From contig NZ_JAHXBG010000001.1 in the NCBI RefSeq assembly GCF_020103725.1, forward strand, positions 372,001 to 436,000: a stretch of 64,000 nt of DNA, written 5' to 3'. The stretch comes from Hyalangium gracile. GTDB lineage: Bacteria > Myxococcota > Myxococcia > Myxococcales > Myxococcaceae. The notes beneath the pieces are model-generated. The model ran no database searches. It was given only the letters and a program-made list of their open reading frames with translations, and was not told the DNA's origin. The position numbers and the translations under genes are program-made. Below, piece by piece: positions 37,501 through 45,471 of this stretch. Within the stretch, counting starts at the first letter, position 1. Each line of letters opens with the position of its first letter.

Positions 37501-38733
37501 ATGGTCCTGCGGCGCATCGACACCTCTCCCGAGGACTTCCACCCCGCCTATGTGGTGTGGGAGCTGACGCTGGCGTGCGACCAGCCCTGCACCCACTGCG
37601 GCTCGCGCGCGGGGACTGCCCGCCCAGGCGAGCTGAGCACGGAGGAGGCGCTCGGCGTGGTGGCCCAGCTCGCCGCGATGCGCGCCCGCGAGGTGGTGCT
37701 CATCGGCGGCGAGGCCTACCTGCACCCGGGCTTCCTGGACATCATCCGAGCCCTGAAGGCCGCGGGCGTGCGCCCCATGCTGACGACGGGGGGACGCGGC
37801 ATCACCGCGGAGCTGGCGCAAGAGATGGCTCGGGCAGGCCTGCACGGAGCCTCGGTGAGCGTGGACGGCCTGGAGGAGACGCATGACCTGATACGCGCGG
37901 CCCGAGGCAGCTTCGCGTCGGCCACGGCGGCGCTCGGCCACCTGAAGGCCGCGGGCGTGCGGACGGCCGCCAACACCCACCTCAACCGCCTCAACCAGGG
38001 AGACCTGGAGGGCCTGTACGCGCACCTGAAGGCCCAGGGCATCGGCGCGTGGCAGATCCAGATCACCGCGCCGCTCGGGAGGGCCGCGGACCGGCCGGAC
38101 CTGATGCTCCAGCCGTGGGACCTGCTGGACCTGATGCCGCGCATCGCCCGCCTGAAGGAGCAGGCCTACCGCGAGCGCATCCTCATCATGCCGGGAAACA
38201 ACCTGGGCTACTTCGGTCCGGAGGAGGCGCTGCTGCGCTCGGTGCAGGCGGGCGGGCGAGACCATTGGCGGGGCTGCCAGGCGGGCCGGTACGTGATGGG
38301 CATCGAGTCCAATGGCGCGGTGAAGGGCTGCCCCTCGCTCCAGACGGCCCACTACGTGGGCGGCAACCTGCGCGAGCAGCCCCTGGAGCGCATCTGGAAC
38401 GACAGCCCCGAGCTGGGCTTCACGCGCGCCAGGACCGTGGAGGACCTCTGGGGTTTCTGCCGCACCTGCCCCTTCGCCGAGGTGTGCATGGGCGGCTGCA
38501 GCTTCACGGCGCACTCCCTGCTGGGGCGGCCGGGCAACAACCCGTACTGCCACTACCGGGCCAGGACGCTCGCCGCCCGGGGAGAGCGGGAGCGGCTGCT
38601 GCCGAAGGCGCCCGCGCCCGGAAGGCCGTTCGACAACGGCCTGTACGAAGTCGTCCCCGAGCCCTTCGACGCGCCCGACCCCAAGCCGGAGCTGAAGCGC
38701 GAGTACGTGAAGACGCGCCGCTGGCCGAAGTGA
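37501..38733 (+). CDS. Radical SAM/SPASM enzyme
   Basis: A 410-residue protein: radical SAM motif CDQPCTHC (Cys-x3-Cys-x2-Cys, residues ~24-31) for the SAM-binding 4Fe-4S cluster, GGEAYLHP, and a C-terminal SPASM region with GCQAGRY...GCPSL and CRTCPFAEVCMGGC...C. This offers ligands for auxiliary clusters. SPASM enzymes often modify ribosomal peptides (PqqE, anSME-like). No convincing short Cys- or Gly-rich precursor was found beside it, so peptide or small-molecule substrates both remain possible. The ATG has TAGGCT 8 nt upstream (leaderless pattern). It is convergent with the MFS gene. Confidence 0.85.
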   Translation: MVLRRIDTSPEDFHPAYVVWELTLACDQPCTHCGSRAGTARPGELSTEEALGVVAQLAAMRAREVVLIGGEAYLHPGFLDIIRALKAAGVRPMLTTGGRGITAELAQEMARAGLHGASVSVDGLEETHDLIRAARGSFASATAALGHLKAAGVRTAANTHLNRLNQGDLEGLYAHLKAQGIGAWQIQITAPLGRAADRPDLMLQPWDLLDLMPRIARLKEQAYRERILIMPGNNLGYFGPEEALLRSVQAGGRDHWRGCQAGRYVMGIESNGAVKGCPSLQTAHYVGGNLREQPLERIWNDSPELGFTRARTVEDLWGFCRTCPFAEVCMGGCSFTAHSLLGRPGNNPYCHYRARTLAARGERERLLPKAPAPGRPFDNGLYEVVPEPFDAPDPKPELKREYVKTRRWPK

Positions 38734-38746
38734 GCCGCCACGGGCC

Positions 38747-39979
38747 TCAGGCGCTCTTCGAGCCCTCCTCGTAGTCGAGGTCGCGGGTGAACGTCTCCTC
38801 GATGCGCGTGAGTGACAGGAGGGCGAGGCTGAAGCAGATGCTGCCGACGACGAGCGCCGCGTGGGCCACGGGCATGTGGCCCTTCAGGGCCGCGAAGCCG
38901 CTGGCCGCGAGCGCCGCCGAGCCGCGCACGAAGTTGGGCACCGTCGTCGCCACGGTCGCGCGGATGTTGGTCCCGAACTGCTCGGCCGCCATGGTCACCA
39001 GCACGGCCCAGTAACCCACGGTGATGCCGATGAGGAAGCTCAGCACGTAGACCATCGTGCTCGTGAGCCCCGGGACGAGCCCGTAGACGAGCATCAGCCC
39101 GAAGCCCACGCTCAGGTTCAGCGCCACCGCGCGCTTGCGGCTCCTCAGCCACTGGCTGAAGAGGCCGGCCAGCAGGTCGCCGATCGTCAGGCCGATCGAG
39201 CCGTACAGGATGGCGTTGCCCGCCGTCACCGCGCCCTGGACGTTCAGGCCCTTGGTCAGCTCCGGGGCGAAGGTGAACAGGATGCCGGTGGTGAAGTAGA
39301 TGGGCACGCCGATCAGGATGCAGGAGATGTACTTGATGAAGCGCCCGCCCTGCAGCAGCAGGAAGGGGTTGGCGCGAGAGGGGTCCGTCTTCTTGGTGAA
39401 GAGCTCGGACTCGGAGACCTTGAAGCGCGCGAACAGCAGCGCCAGCCCCATCACGCCGCCCGTCAGGTACGCCGTCGTCCAGCTCATCTTCTGACCGACG
39501 AACGCCGCGGCGACGATGCCCAGCATGCCGAGCGTCGCGACGATGGTGGTGCCCAGGCCGCGCTTCTCCTTCGGCAGGGACTCGGCCACCAGGGTGATGG
39601 CCGCCCCGAGCTCGCCGGCGAGCCCCACGCCGCCCACGAAGCGGCACACCGCGTAGCTCGTCACATCCCAGGCGAACGCGTTGACGATGTTGGCGAACGA
39701 GTACATGAGGATGGACCCGAACATCACCGACAGGCGGCCCCGGCGGTCGGCGAGGATGCCCCAGAGCAACCCGCCCACCATCATCCCGACCATCTGACTG
39801 TTGTAGATGAGGAGCCCCTTGGCGAGGATCTCCCCCTCGTCGGTGAGGCCCAGGGCCTTGAGCGAGGCGACGCGCACCACGCCGAACAAGGTGATGTCGA
39901 AGAGGTCCACGAAGTAGCCGAGCCCGGCGACGAGGACGGTCAGGTTCAGGACCGAGCGGAGATCACGCAGGAATTTCAT
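38747..39979 (-). CDS. MFS transporter
   Basis: A 410-residue transporter with ~12 hydrophobic spans. LLWGILADRRGRLSVMFGS is the MFS loop 2-3 motif, and CRFVGGVGLAGELGAAITLVAESLPKEKRG resembles sugar/metabolite porters. Cargo is not resolvable. ATG 39979 has only a weak Shine-Dalgarno. It lies 45 bp downstream of the truncated oxidoreductase on the same strand and probably shares its promoter, hence the two TGAA-N6-TTCA sites at 40709 and 40750. Confidence 0.85.
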   Translation of the reverse strand: MKFLRDLRSVLNLTVLVAGLGYFVDLFDITLFGVVRVASLKALGLTDEGEILAKGLLIYNSQMVGMMVGGLLWGILADRRGRLSVMFGSILMYSFANIVNAFAWDVTSYAVCRFVGGVGLAGELGAAITLVAESLPKEKRGLGTTIVATLGMLGIVAAAFVGQKMSWTTAYLTGGVMGLALLFARFKVSESELFTKKTDPSRANPFLLLQGGRFIKYISCILIGVPIYFTTGILFTFAPELTKGLNVQGAVTAGNAILYGSIGLTIGDLLAGLFSQWLRSRKRAVALNLSVGFGLMLVYGLVPGLTSTMVYVLSFLIGITVGYWAVLVTMAAEQFGTNIRATVATTVPNFVRGSAALAASGFAALKGHMPVAHAALVVGSICFSLALLSLTRIEETFTRDLDYEEGSKSA

Positions 39980-40024
39980 GGGGGCGATTCACGGGGTTGC
40001 GACGGGAAGAAGAGAAGGAAGGCC

Positions 40025-40672
40025 TCAAGGCACGAGCACGAGCTTGCCCACGGTGGTGCCCGACTCGAGGGCGCGGTGGGCGTCGGCCACCTGGTCTAGC
40101 GGGAAGCGTGACACCGGCGGCGCGACGAGCTTGCCCTCCTCGACCCACGCGAGCATCCGGGCCATGGCGCTGGAGAGGATGTCGCGCTGCTCGAAGAGGT
40201 AGGAGAGGTTGAAGGCCAGCACGCTGGTGTTGTCGTTGGTGAGGGTGAGCGGGTTGTAGCGCGGAGTCCGCAGCCAGTCCCAGGCGAGCTTCAGCCAGCT
40301 GGGCCATCCGCCCTGGCGAGGCAGCATGGAGTGGAACCCATAGATGACGAGCTTCCCCAGCGAGGCCAGGTGCGCCGGCAACGGAAAGAGCTGGTGCCGA
40401 GGCACCACGACATGGGTGGAGTACCCACCGAACAGAGTGACGCCAAACACCTTGGCGCCCTGCAACTCGAAGCCCGGAGTGATGGGCCAGCCGACGAACT
40501 CCTTGGCCGAGGCATACAGGCCCATGCGGATGACGCAGTCGGCATAGTTCACGCCGATGGCCTCGGTGGCGACGAGCACCTCGCCCGCCTTCGGAACGGG
40601 GATGGCCAGCGGCTCCCGGGTGAGTCGTTCGTAACCTCCTGGGCGGTGAATGACCACCTGACGCGCCGTCAT
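40025..40672 (-). CDS. Quinone-oxidoreductase-like protein lacking its NAD(P)-binding core
   Basis: A 215-residue MDR-type protein. The N-terminal GroES-like part (MTARQVVIHRPGG ... VGVNYADCVIRMGLY) and the C-terminal part (AWVEEGKLVAPPVSRFPLDQVADAHRALESGTTVGKLVLVP) are well preserved. However, two stretches are missing: ~15-20 residues after PGFE (residue ~69) and ~130 residues after PAHLA (residue ~103), the whole Rossmann fold. Family members are 320-350 residues. The frame stays open, so it looks like two in-frame deletions, giving a decayed or repurposed protein. ATG 40672 has CATAAT 9 nt upstream, so the promoter seems intact. Catalysis by the usual mechanism is not expected. Confidence 0.7.
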   Translation of the reverse strand: MTARQVVIHRPGGYERLTREPLAIPVPKAGEVLVATEAIGVNYADCVIRMGLYASAKEFVGWPITPGFELQGAKVFGVTLFGGYSTHVVVPRHQLFPLPAHLASLGKLVIYGFHSMLPRQGGWPSWLKLAWDWLRTPRYNPLTLTNDNTSVLAFNLSYLFEQRDILSSAMARMLAWVEEGKLVAPPVSRFPLDQVADAHRALESGTTVGKLVLVP

Positions 40673-40708
40673 GCGCCGCGCATTATGACCGATGACGCAG
40701 CGCGCAGC

Positions 40709-40722
40709 TGAATGAACCTTCA
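40709..40722. promoter_or_regulatory. TGAA-N6-TTCA operator-like site (oxidoreductase side)
   Basis: TGAATGAACCTTCA, close to the -35 region of the leftward oxidoreductase promoter (CATAAT at about 40687-40682). The central CC resembles the 49831 site in reverse. Confidence 0.4.
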
Positions 40723-40749
40723 CGTTTTCCGCATGACGCACTGCAAAGG

Positions 40750-40765
40750 TGAATCACGTTTCAAC
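40750..40765. promoter_or_regulatory. TGAATC-N4-TTCAAC operator-like site (lipase side)
   Basis: TGAATCACGTTTCAAC, the reverse of GTTGAA-N4-GATTCA. It lies 41 bp from the neighbouring site, between the oxidoreductase (leftward) and the lipase (rightward, start 40881). Confidence 0.5.
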
Positions 40766-40880
40766 TTCGCGGCCAGTTGCCTGACGGTGTTTTCAGCGCG
40801 AGCCCGTACACTCCGGAGCACGCCCGCCACTCACTCTCTCCACGCGCGGGCGAATCCCCCACACTCCAAGGAGAAACACG

Positions 40881-41906
40881 ATGCGTCTGCGCTCATCCCT
40901 GTCTTTGCTGGGTGCGCTGTGCCTGGGCTCGCTGTCCGTCGGCTGCGGCGAGGGCACCGAGCTGGCGGAAGTCTCCACTGAAGTGCCCGAAACGGAGCTG
41001 GCCACGCAGGAGTCAGCGGCCACGACGACGGGCGTCACCCCGCACTTCCGCGCCTGGCTCGAGGCCAACGGCTACGAGCCCCAGTACAACCTGGTCCGCG
41101 CGGACCTGTCGGGCGGCAGCTACGGCGGCAAGGCGAGCAGCACCGACACGGTGGTGAACCAGCCGGTCATCTTCATCCACGGCAACTCGGACAAGGCCAT
41201 CGGCACGGGCACCGTGGGCCAGACGGGCTGGAACGCCTCCATCGATTACTTCGTGTCCCGGGGCTACAAGCCGAGCGAGCTGTACGCGACGACGTGGGGC
41301 CCGGCGAGCGCGGCGATGTCGCCCTACCAGTACCACTCGAAGACGAACGTGATGAAGGTGCGCAAGTTCATCGAGGCGGTGAAGGCGTACACCGGCGCGG
41401 CGAAGGTGGACATCATCGCGCACTCCATGGGCGTGACGCTGGCGCGCAAGGCCATCCTCGGCGGCTACGCGACCGACGCGCTCGAGGGCGGCAAGTACTA
41501 CGTGGGCGCGCCGCTCACCGCCTCGGTGGACACCTTCGTGGGCATCGCGGGCGCCAACCGCGGCCTGACGAGCTGCTACCAGTCGGGCGGCTCGACGTAC
41601 ACCTGCGCCGCCACCAACGGCCTGTACCCGGGCTACTGGAACGGCGTCGGCGTCTCGGGCCGCTCGGCGTTCCTGACCGACCTGATGGCCAGCAGCGGCT
41701 ACGAGGGCGCCTACCGCTACTCCATCTGGTCCACCGTGGATGAAGTCATCGGCTACGGCAACGTCGTCTACTACGACTACACCTCTCGCCTCCCCGGGCA
41801 GACGGGCGAGAAGGTGTACTCGGCGGTGCCGTACGGCCACTTCAACTCGAAGGACCTCACGCAGGCCGTGCAGTACAGCATGGTGCGAAACCACACCGTC
41901 CCGTAG
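40881..41906 (+). CDS. Secreted lipase, lipoprotein (alpha/beta hydrolase)
   Basis: A 341-residue protein with a lipoprotein signal (LGSLSVGC). After a ~35-residue linker come the lipase features: oxyanion strand VIFIHGNSD, nucleophile elbow AHSMG (Ser in VDIIAHSMGVTLARK), an acid in WSTVDEVIGYGN and a late His in YGHFNSKDL. This resembles class 2 (LipA/EstA-type) lipases. It would hydrolyse triglycerides or lipid esters outside the cell. ATG 40881 has GGAGAAA 4 nt upstream. A TGAA-N6-TTCA site ~115 bp upstream and the neighbouring fatty-acid genes suggest a role in lipid feeding. Confidence 0.85.
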   Translation: MRLRSSLSLLGALCLGSLSVGCGEGTELAEVSTEVPETELATQESAATTTGVTPHFRAWLEANGYEPQYNLVRADLSGGSYGGKASSTDTVVNQPVIFIHGNSDKAIGTGTVGQTGWNASIDYFVSRGYKPSELYATTWGPASAAMSPYQYHSKTNVMKVRKFIEAVKAYTGAAKVDIIAHSMGVTLARKAILGGYATDALEGGKYYVGAPLTASVDTFVGIAGANRGLTSCYQSGGSTYTCAATNGLYPGYWNGVGVSGRSAFLTDLMASSGYEGAYRYSIWSTVDEVIGYGNVVYYDYTSRLPGQTGEKVYSAVPYGHFNSKDLTQAVQYSMVRNHTVP

Positions 41907-41933
41907 CCCGCGCGGCTCAAGGCGAGGCCCGGC

Positions 41934-43043
41934 TCAAGGCGTCGGCGGCGGCTGCTCTCCCGCCGCCGCCGGGGCCGTCGCCGGCTCGGTCGCGGGGGGC
42001 GTCTCCTGCGTGGGCGCCCCGCTGGCCGGCAGCTTCTGGAGGAACGCGCTCACCGCCGCGTTGTACTCCTGGGGGCAGTCGAGCTGCACCGAGTGGCCGC
42101 AGCGATCCAGCCCCACCAGCTGGGAGCCCGGGATGCCCGCGTGGCCGTACTCCATGATGGCGCGGGCCCGCCCGCCGTGGAGGAACGGGTTGGGGATGAG
42201 CCGGTCATCCTCGCCGAAGACGATGAGGGTCGGCGCCTGGATGTGGCCGAGGTTGTCGCGCACGAAGTCGTTGTGGGACAGCCCGTCCACGGTGCGGACG
42301 TTGGCGTAGGCGTACGAGTCGAAGTCCGGCGTGGCCACCACGCGCACGCGCTCCTCGATGAGCCACTCGAGCTCCGGGCGCCAGCGCGCGAAGTTGGCCT
42401 GCCGCACGCTGCCCCAGATGGCGTACTCGGGCGAGCTCTTGATGAGGGTGGAGCTGAAGGCGCGCTTGAGCCACGCCTTGTCCTTCCAGGTGAACTTCTC
42501 GAAGCCGGCCGGCGAGGTGAGCACGAGCGCGGCGGGCTCCTCCGGGTAGCGGATGGCGTAGGAGAGCGCCGTCTGCCCGCCCATCGAGTGGCCCACCAGC
42601 ACGGGCTTCTGGATGCCGAGCGCCACCACCAGCTCGCGCACCGCGTCCGCCATGGCCTCCATGGTGTACGGGAACGTGGCCGGCTTGTCGGACTTGCCGT
42701 AGCCGGGCAGGTCCACGGCGATGACGCGGTAGCCCTGCGCGGCGAAGGCGTCGAGCTGGTAGCGCCAGAACTTCAGGTACGAGCCCAGCCCGTGGATGAA
42801 GACGAGGGTGCGAGCGCCCTCGGGGTTGAGCTCCACGTAGGCCATCTCGGGGACGGTGGCCACCCCATAGGTCTGCGCCGTCTTCGGCAGGGCCACGCGC
42901 TTCATCGGCCACGGCTGGCCCTGGAGCGAGGTGTAGGGGAAGTCCTGGAAGGGCAGCGGCGGCTCGTGGCGGTAGGAGCGGACACAGCCCGAGGCGAGCG
43001 CGGCGGAGAGCAGCAGGAGCGCGGCGGCGCGAGGAGTCTTCAT
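41934..43043 (-). CDS. Alpha/beta-hydrolase lipoprotein
   Basis: A 369-residue protein with a lipoprotein signal (ALASGC). Alpha/beta hydrolase motifs: FIHGLGSYLKFW oxyanion loop, VDLPGYGKSDKP, nucleophile GHSMGG, acid in VFGEDDRLIPN and His in DRCGHSVQLD. A Pro/Ala/Glu-rich tail follows. It is an esterase/lipase-type enzyme acting outside the cytoplasm. ATG 43043 starts 2 nt after the beta-barrel gene's stop, so the two are co-translated; it is the last gene of the TetR-led block on this strand. Confidence 0.85.
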   Translation of the reverse strand: MKTPRAAALLLLSAALASGCVRSYRHEPPLPFQDFPYTSLQGQPWPMKRVALPKTAQTYGVATVPEMAYVELNPEGARTLVFIHGLGSYLKFWRYQLDAFAAQGYRVIAVDLPGYGKSDKPATFPYTMEAMADAVRELVVALGIQKPVLVGHSMGGQTALSYAIRYPEEPAALVLTSPAGFEKFTWKDKAWLKRAFSSTLIKSSPEYAIWGSVRQANFARWRPELEWLIEERVRVVATPDFDSYAYANVRTVDGLSHNDFVRDNLGHIQAPTLIVFGEDDRLIPNPFLHGGRARAIMEYGHAGIPGSQLVGLDRCGHSVQLDCPQEYNAAVSAFLQKLPASGAPTQETPPATEPATAPAAAGEQPPPTP

Positions 43044-43045
43044 GG

Positions 43046-44704
43046 TCAGAACGCGTACCAGGTGAAGGTGGTGAAGGCCGCCCACGGGTTCTTCGTCACG
43101 CGCGGCGCGCCGTCATAGAAGCTGCCCTTGAACATGTAGCCGGTGTGCAGGCCCACCGTCATGAGGTAGCGGATGGTGTAGCGCAGCTCCGCGTTCACCT
43201 CGGCGCCGATGAAGCGCCCGCGCTCCACGTCATCGACCCAGCGCGGCGGCGTCACGTCGCTGGTGGCCAGCGCACCGCCCAGCTTCAGGTTCAGCTTGTT
43301 GGGGATGAGGTCCATCGCGCCGGTGGCAATCACCGAGCGCAGGCCGAAGCCCTGGTTGGAGATGTCCGAGACGGCGCCCGTGTAGTTGTTGGCCGTGCTG
43401 GTGAAGGGGAACAGCACCAGCGTCTTGTGGTTGAACCACACCGCGCCCGGCAGGCCGTACATGTTGAGGGTGAAGGCGCCCTTGTACCGGTCGTCGCTCA
43501 GGTCGCTGTCGCCCGTGGTGTAGATGCCCTCGAGCGTCACGATGTCGTTGGCCGTGCGGCCCCAGTTGTAGAGCAGCTCCGCGTTGGCGGCCAGGCCGCT
43601 GATCTTCACGTCGCGGTTGAACGTGGTCTCCGGGTTGCTGCTGGTGTACTTGCCCCCGTTGTACATGACGAAGCCGGAGGCTCCGAAGGGGCCGGTGCGG
43701 AAGTCGATGTTGTGGTTGAAGTGCGCGCCCGCCCAGAACACGGTGCCCGTGGGCCGCTCGATGTTGAAGGCCGAGGTGCCGGTGAAGCCGCTCAAGCCTC
43801 CGGAGGAGGGGCCGCTGCGCACCAGGCCCTCGAAGGCGAAGGCCTCGCCCTTGGTGTCGTCGCGCAGCGCCCAGGCGGACACGCCCACGTTCGTCCCCGG
43901 CTGCACCGGGTAGGTGTAGTCCCCGGTGATGAGCCAGATGTACTTCAGGCGCGGATCATCCTTGGCCACCTTGTCCGCCTGCGCCGTGCCCAGGGGCAGC
44001 AGGCTCAGCTTCGCGTGGCCCTTGTAGCTGCTGTAGAGCGACAGGCCCGTGGCGTCGCTGCCCAGGAAGGTCAGCTTGTAGCCGGTGCGGATGATGTCGT
44101 TGAGCGGCGTGCGCGTCGGATCCTGGTAGGTGTCGTAGACGGGCTGGCTGCCGATGATGAGGGCCAGCTTCGTCGGATCCCTGAACGGATAGAAGGCGAC
44201 GTTGATGTTCTTGGTCTGGAGGTTGACCTGGTCGGCGTTGAAGCCGCCGCCCTCGTTGGGCTGGATGGTGTTGGCCGCGCGGCCCCAGAGGAAGTCCACC
44301 TCGAACTGGGCCCGGAAGCTGGCCAGCCCGTCCACGAACCACGGGCTGTACTCGATGACGGGAATCCACCGCTGCTCGATGTAGTACGCGTTCAAGTCGC
44401 TGACGCGCACCGCGCTGCCGATGGGGCTGCCGATGGGCCCCAGCGACACACCCTTGAGACCGCTCGGATCGCCCACCTGGTTGGTGAGCGAGAGGCGCGA
44501 GAAGAAGTAGTTGATGAGGACGAACTCACGCGGCTCGGCGTCCTCGTCGCGATTCTTCTCGTCCTCCCACTTGCCGTGATACGCGCCCGGCACCGTCGTC
44601 GGGCTCGCACCCGCGGAGAGTGAGAACCCGGCCACGAACAAGGTGAGCGCCGTCGCGCCACCTCGCAGGGCCCTGCCTGCTTCAGCCTTCGACCACCACG
44701 TCAT
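43046..44704 (-). CDS. Beta-barrel outer-membrane protein, possible lipid/hydrophobic-compound channel
   Basis: A 552-residue protein with a signal peptide (LFVAGFSLSAGA). Regularly alternating strands are rich in aromatic and Gly/Asn/Thr residues, and a C-terminal aromatic residue (FTTFTWYAF) is typical for BAM-recognised barrels. Family not recognised; FadL-like or alginate-porin-like uptake is possible by context. ATG 44704 has GAGAGGGG 3 nt upstream. It sits between the lipoprotein and the hydrolase lipoprotein of the same operon, next to an acyl-CoA synthetase, which suggests uptake of a hydrophobic carboxylate or its ester. Confidence 0.65.
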   Translation of the reverse strand: MTWWSKAEAGRALRGGATALTLFVAGFSLSAGASPTTVPGAYHGKWEDEKNRDEDAEPREFVLINYFFSRLSLTNQVGDPSGLKGVSLGPIGSPIGSAVRVSDLNAYYIEQRWIPVIEYSPWFVDGLASFRAQFEVDFLWGRAANTIQPNEGGGFNADQVNLQTKNINVAFYPFRDPTKLALIIGSQPVYDTYQDPTRTPLNDIIRTGYKLTFLGSDATGLSLYSSYKGHAKLSLLPLGTAQADKVAKDDPRLKYIWLITGDYTYPVQPGTNVGVSAWALRDDTKGEAFAFEGLVRSGPSSGGLSGFTGTSAFNIERPTGTVFWAGAHFNHNIDFRTGPFGASGFVMYNGGKYTSSNPETTFNRDVKISGLAANAELLYNWGRTANDIVTLEGIYTTGDSDLSDDRYKGAFTLNMYGLPGAVWFNHKTLVLFPFTSTANNYTGAVSDISNQGFGLRSVIATGAMDLIPNKLNLKLGGALATSDVTPPRWVDDVERGRFIGAEVNAELRYTIRYLMTVGLHTGYMFKGSFYDGAPRVTKNPWAAFTTFTWYAF

Positions 44705-44755
44705 AAACCCCTCTCGAATGGGAAGAAGCCAGGGCGCGCGAGGCGCGCGGGCGTG

Positions 44756-45373
44756 CTACTGCGCGGAGACGGTGTAGACCTGCTGTGCGTTGCCGGTGAA
44801 GAGACCCTGGCTCGTGGAGACGCTCTTCGAGCCCACCGCCCCGTTCTGGCACCGGATGCCAGAGTGCGCGGTGCCCAGGTACAGCTCCAGGGTGAGCGTC
44901 TTGCCATCCGCGCTCAGCTTGCCCCGGCCCGACTGCGAGAAGCCGTTGAAGCTCACGGTGATGTCGAAGCAGTTGGCATCCGCCGCCACGTTCTCGATGA
45001 GGACGTTGGTCGAGTCGAACTTCTGGTTCCCGCTGACCGTCGTGCGGTCACAGTCGCTGGTGGCCGGATCCGTGGGGTTGCGCAGGGTGCCCAGGTCGCT
45101 GTCCACGTGGAAGACGCGGCTGGCGACGGTGATCTCCACCTGGTTGTAGCACTGGGTGGAGGCGCCGAAGTTGGTGTCCTCGTTGAAGCCGTTGGGGTGG
45201 GTGGGGATGTTGTTCCCCTCCATCACCATCTTCTTGCCCTCGAGGTAGTTGTAGATGTTGTCGGCCGTGTCGAACTTCGGCACCGTGGGCTGAGGGGTGG
45301 TGTCGTCGTCCCCGCCACAGCCGGCCAGACCCAGGGCGCACACCATGACCGCGGACAGCAGCTGCTTCTTCAT
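44756..45373 (-). CDS. Lipoprotein of the lipid-related operon, unknown
   Basis: A 205-residue protein with a lipobox (LGLAGC) and a GGDDD N-terminus after the Cys, then a soluble, beta-rich domain with five further Cys. No family recognised. ATG 45373 is preferred over ATG 45388 because AGGAG lies 8 nt upstream. It lies between the acyl-CoA synthetase (99 bp upstream) and the beta-barrel gene (51 bp downstream) on the same strand. It may be a periplasmic or surface partner of the barrel. Confidence 0.65.
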   Translation of the reverse strand: MKKQLLSAVMVCALGLAGCGGDDDTTPQPTVPKFDTADNIYNYLEGKKMVMEGNNIPTHPNGFNEDTNFGASTQCYNQVEITVASRVFHVDSDLGTLRNPTDPATSDCDRTTVSGNQKFDSTNVLIENVAADANCFDITVSFNGFSQSGRGKLSADGKTLTLELYLGTAHSGIRCQNGAVGSKSVSTSQGLFTGNAQQVYTVSAQ

Positions 45374-45471
45374 ACGCGTACTCCTCATGTTCTCCGGCGG
45401 GACTGCCGGGAAAGACGTGATGCGGGAGGCCTCCCGTCGTGCGCCCCCTGCGAGGTGCTTCACTTGCGGGC

